Source: Clostridia bacterium
Lineage (GTDB): Bacteria; Bacillota; Clostridia; UBA1381
Direction: 5' to 3'
Length of the DNA stretch: 15,634 nt
Assembly (NCBI GenBank): GCA_900751685.1
Contig: CAADSR010000222.1
Location: 1-15,634 of the forward strand
The notes beneath the pieces are model-generated. The model worked only from the letters and a program-made list of their open reading frames with translations, was not told the DNA's origin and searched no databases. The position numbers and the translations under genes are program-made. Numbering within the stretch: the first letter of the stretch is position 1; each line of letters opens with the position of its first letter. Of the stretch, positions 13,814 to 15,634 are shown piece after piece.

Positions 13814-14188
13814 TTACTCGTTCATATTTACGTCGTGGTTCTTTGTTAATAAGCGGCGGATCTGGCGCATGGTCTCTTCGTCAATGTGTTCTAATTCCCT
13901 GGCAAATAGGATGGCGGTCTCGCGCCGGTCGCTTTCATGGTGTTCAAGATTCAGCTTGATTGACCGTGCCGAGTTGACAGCAGCTGCTTGCAGCCTTTGC
14001 TTTGCAGCTTGATCCAGATGGTATATGTCCGCGATAGAATCAACCCAATGCTCTGGAATATTCCGTTTCCCGGTTTCCACGGCAGATAAAAAGGAAGCCG
14101 TTACATCCAGCTTTTTTGCCATATCTTTTATGATCTCATCGCAATCAATGCGTATTTTTCGTAGGAGCCGTCCGAAATCTGTCAACAT
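13814..14188 (-). CDS. XRE-family helix-turn-helix regulator
   Basis: The 124-residue protein starts at ATG 14188, with GAGAGGGA about six bases upstream. Residues about 5-62 form a Cro/C1-type HTH (MAKKLDVTASFLSAVETGKR, then IPEHWVDSIADIY). The C-terminal half is helical and charged (ETAILFARELEHID, EETMRQIRRLL). Proteins of this form are often antitoxin-like or element regulators paired with a toxin or an ImmA/IrrE peptidase; no such partner follows, because the next 157 bases are empty and then the zinc-ribbon fragment begins. The gene has a very good promoter with an overlapping palindrome, so autoregulation is likely. It may be left over from the element that broke the DUF6076-like gene. 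Confidence 0.85.
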   Translation of the reverse strand: MLTDFGRLLRKIRIDCDEIIKDMAKKLDVTASFLSAVETGKRNIPEHWVDSIADIYHLDQAAKQRLQAAAVNSARSIKLNLEHHESDRRETAILFARELEHIDEETMRQIRRLLTKNHDVNMNE

Positions 14189-14217
14189 ACAAATCCCTCT
14201 CTTTCATTTATACGGGT

Positions 14218-14246
14218 ATTATAACATAATTTGTAATATCCTTCAA
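14218..14246 (-). promoter_or_regulatory. Promoter and probable operator of the XRE gene
   Basis: On the minus strand TTGAAG (14246-14241), a 17-base spacer and TATAAT (14223-14218) form a near-consensus SigA promoter, about 30 bases before the start codon. The palindrome ATTAT-AAC-ATAAT (14218-14230) covers the -10 and is a natural binding site for the regulator itself. Confidence 0.75.
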
Positions 14247-14284
14247 CTGTTTTTGGTTGAATGGGTAAATTAATTTTAGCTGTA

Positions 14285-14333
14285 TACAAAAACAACCGGC
14301 TTGCACGTAAACGGCAAGCCGGTTGTTTTTGTA
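14285..14333. terminator. Strong bidirectional terminator after bioY
   Basis: A 20-bp perfect stem (14285-14304 with 14314-14333) with a 9-base loop contains the GC-rich core CAACCGGCTTGC and T-tracts on each strand. It lies eight bases past the bioY stop and also insulates the divergent side of the XRE promoter. Confidence 0.92.
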
Positions 14334-14340
14334 AAATAGA

Positions 14341-14889
14341 TCAGGCAATTTTGAGCTTCGCTTTTATCAGGATATTGCGGACTGAAACGCCGATGAAAGC
14401 GGCAAGGGCACATTTGATCAGGTCAAAAGGAATGAATGGTGTGACACATAAAGCCAGAGATGCAGCAAGGCTTTTTTTAGCGACAAACATAAACTGGATC
14501 GTCCCCAGGGTATAGCATAAAACCATCCCCAATGCCAGCACAGCGAATACTTTGCCCATTTGTGCAGCCCTCTTTTGAGGGAGCCGGGCAGCTAAAGCGC
14601 CGGACACTAATGTCATCACGATATAACCTGTGATATAACCGCCTGTAGGCCCTGCCAGTACGCCGATTCCCCCTTTAAACCCGGAAAAGACAGGAAGCCC
14701 CACCGCTCCTAAAAGAATGAATACTAAAACAGCGATCGTCCCTTTTTTCCATCCCAGCACGACAGCCGTCAGCATGATGCCAAAGGTCCCCATAGTCACA
14801 GGGATAATTCCCGTCGGGATGGTCATTACTGAAAATACACAGATAATGGCTGCAAAAATAGCGCATTCTATAAGGTCTCTTGTTTTCAT
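14341..14889 (-). CDS. bioY: Biotin transporter BioY (ECF substrate-binding component)
   Basis: The 182-residue protein starts at ATG 14889, with AGGAGG about eight bases upstream; an upstream in-frame extension to 14946 would read through the promoter and is rejected. It has about six hydrophobic membrane helices and the BioY signature GLPVFSGFKGGIGVL followed by GPTGGYITGY. BioY binds biotin and imports it, alone or with the shared ECF energy module (EcfA/A'/T), which is not in this window. A perfect BirA-type operator sits in its promoter, so the gene should be repressed when biotin is plentiful. Complete and typical in length. Confidence 0.95.
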   Translation of the reverse strand: MKTRDLIECAIFAAIICVFSVMTIPTGIIPVTMGTFGIMLTAVVLGWKKGTIAVLVFILLGAVGLPVFSGFKGGIGVLAGPTGGYITGYIVMTLVSGALAARLPQKRAAQMGKVFAVLALGMVLCYTLGTIQFMFVAKKSLAASLALCVTPFIPFDLIKCALAAFIGVSVRNILIKAKLKIA

Positions 14890-14917
14890 AATCTTCCTCC
14901 TTTGTGTTGTTAGGGCA

Positions 14918-14971
14918 AGTATACCACAAAAAGCAGCCATTGTCAACCAAAATAAAATTAATGGTTGACAA
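14918..14971 (-). promoter_or_regulatory. BioY promoter with BirA operator
   Basis: On the minus strand TTGACA (14946-14941), 17 bases and TATACT (14923-14918) form a near-consensus SigA promoter. Overlapping the -35 is TTGTCAACC (14940-14948), 14 bases, GGTTGACAA (14963-14971), the perfectly symmetrical biotin-repressor (BirA) box. Biotin-bound BirA dimer here would cover the -35 and block transcription of bioY. Confidence 0.9.
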
Positions 14972-14983
14972 TGGCTGCTTTTT
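14928..14983. terminator. Terminator-like hairpin of the radical SAM gene, containing the BirA box
   Basis: A 21-bp perfect inverted repeat (14928-14948 with 14963-14983) begins with AAAAAGCAGCC and ends with GGCTGCTTTTT. Read on the minus strand it lies 17 bases after the radical SAM stop and ends in a T-run, as a terminator should. Its inner part is the BirA operator. Confidence 0.8.
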
Positions 14984-14999
14984 ATTCACGGCGTATTTA

Positions 15000-15605
15000 T
15001 TATTCAGAGTAAGCGCGCACCCGGAAGGATACGCCAAGGGAAGCGGCAAGCTTGCGGCATTCCTCAATATCCTCTTCCGGCAATACATCCACAATGCTCA
15101 AAATCACTTCGGGCACATATTTTTTTGCTTTTTTTGCAAAGTCCAGCATTGCGTCGAACCCGCTTTCACCATAATCACACACGCAGACCTCGTTGTATTC
15201 CTTTGCATTTTTTGCATTCAGGCTGATCGAAAGGGTATCTACTAAACCCTTCATCTCCCGGGTCACATCCCGCCCGGCAAATTTATTCGCATGGCCATTG
15301 GTGTTGATGCGGACTTTCTTACCGCCGTTTTCTTTAATAAAGCGGCAGACCTCCATCACCTCGGCAAAGCGGATCAGTGGTTCCCCATAGCCGCAGATAA
15401 TGATCTCATCATATTTGGAATAGTGGTGCTCGCACAGGGCTTCAATAATTTCCGCAACACTGGGCTCATGTTCCAGCCATAGATCCAGGCCGTCTACGCC
15501 CGAAGGGGTGAAACGGATACAGAATTTACATTTGTTTGTGCAGCGGTTTGTCACATTAACATACAGGTTCCCCTGGTATTCATAAACAATATTCATTGCA
15601 GGCAT
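15000..15605 (-). CDS. TatD-associated radical SAM protein
   Basis: The 201-residue protein starts at ATG 15605, with AAAGGAGA about seven bases upstream; a second ATG three codons later is possible but farther from that site. The N-terminus reads NLYVNVTNRCTNKCKFCIRF, with the iron-sulfur cluster motif C22-x3-C26-x2-C29. IICGYGEPLIRF provides the GGE-like SAM contact and RINTNGHA a later strand. Short radical SAM proteins of this type are encoded next to tatD in many Clostridia, and some are fused to it; the reaction is not known to me. The gene is complete, and the bases upstream (TAA at 15620-15618) suggest another minus-strand gene, perhaps tatD, ends just before it. Confidence 0.85.
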   Translation of the reverse strand: MPAMNIVYEYQGNLYVNVTNRCTNKCKFCIRFTPSGVDGLDLWLEHEPSVAEIIEALCEHHYSKYDEIIICGYGEPLIRFAEVMEVCRFIKENGGKKVRINTNGHANKFAGRDVTREMKGLVDTLSISLNAKNAKEYNEVCVCDYGESGFDAMLDFAKKAKKYVPEVILSIVDVLPEEDIEECRKLAASLGVSFRVRAYSE

Positions 15606-15634
15606 AATCGTTCTCCTTTAATCTTCAATATGGA

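Noticed and set aside
14890..14946. Longer BioY with 19 extra N-terminal residues
   Set aside because: The extension would be translated from the promoter/-10 region upstream of the expected transcription start; ATG 14889 has AGGAGG at good spacing.
1..15634. CRISPR arrays, tRNA, rRNA, insertion-sequence transposases
   Set aside because: No regularly spaced repeats, cloverleaf patterns, rRNA motifs or transposase signatures were seen on either strand.

Overview
The window looks like an accessory region in the chromosome of a low- to mid-GC Gram-positive anaerobe (Bacillota, probably class Clostridia). Reasons: strong AGGAGG-type ribosome binding sites, a Sec-exported YD-repeat (Rhs/WapA-type) protein with no type VI secretion genes, lipoprotein immunity genes, DUF6809-type mobile-element genes, and a bioY / TatD-linked radical SAM pair. 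Species cannot be fixed from sequence alone. GC content falls sharply in the toxin tips, immunity genes and mobile remnants compared with the YD body and the bioY/radical SAM end.

Left part (1-747): a run of tandem hairpins, a previously missed 48-residue ORF on the minus strand, and the leader of the large toxin gene. Centre-left (748-9423): a polymorphic toxin locus. A secreted 1941-residue YD-repeat protein ends, right after its RHS core (DPWG), in a tip with the His...Cys signature of caspase-like/CHAT peptidases. Its candidate immunity gene follows. Two older, displaced toxin-immunity modules lie downstream. The first is the last 58 codons of a DUF4329-like toxin plus an intact lipoprotein immunity gene. 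The second is an RHS core tip almost identical in DNA to the active gene, fused to a DUF6973-like toxin carrying two nonsense codons and followed by a frameshifted immunity gene. Boundary sequences share a repeat/hairpin element. The simplest reading is serial replacement of toxin tips by recombination in the RHS core, leaving a fossil record.

Centre (9424-10890): remains of a mobile element, namely a decayed coiled-coil protein, a ribbon-helix-helix gene behind a palindromic promoter, and two overlapping small genes of the DUF6809 type. Centre-right (10891-13656, minus strand): a probable defence cassette. It has a truncated zinc-ribbon gene, a YhcG-type PDDEXK nuclease, and a protein that fuses an AbiJ-NTD3-like domain to a complete Ser/Thr kinase. 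An XRE regulator with its own promoter/operator lies beyond it.

Right end (14285-15634, minus strand): ordinary chromosome. The biotin transporter gene bioY has a BirA box and promoter nested inside a long terminator-like hairpin, preceded by a TatD-associated radical SAM gene.

The most interesting items are the caspase-like tip with its immunity gene, the three-generation toxin module array, the AbiJ-NTD3/kinase fusion beside a YhcG nuclease, and the nested BirA/terminator/promoter element. All family names are from memory of motifs; no database search was run.
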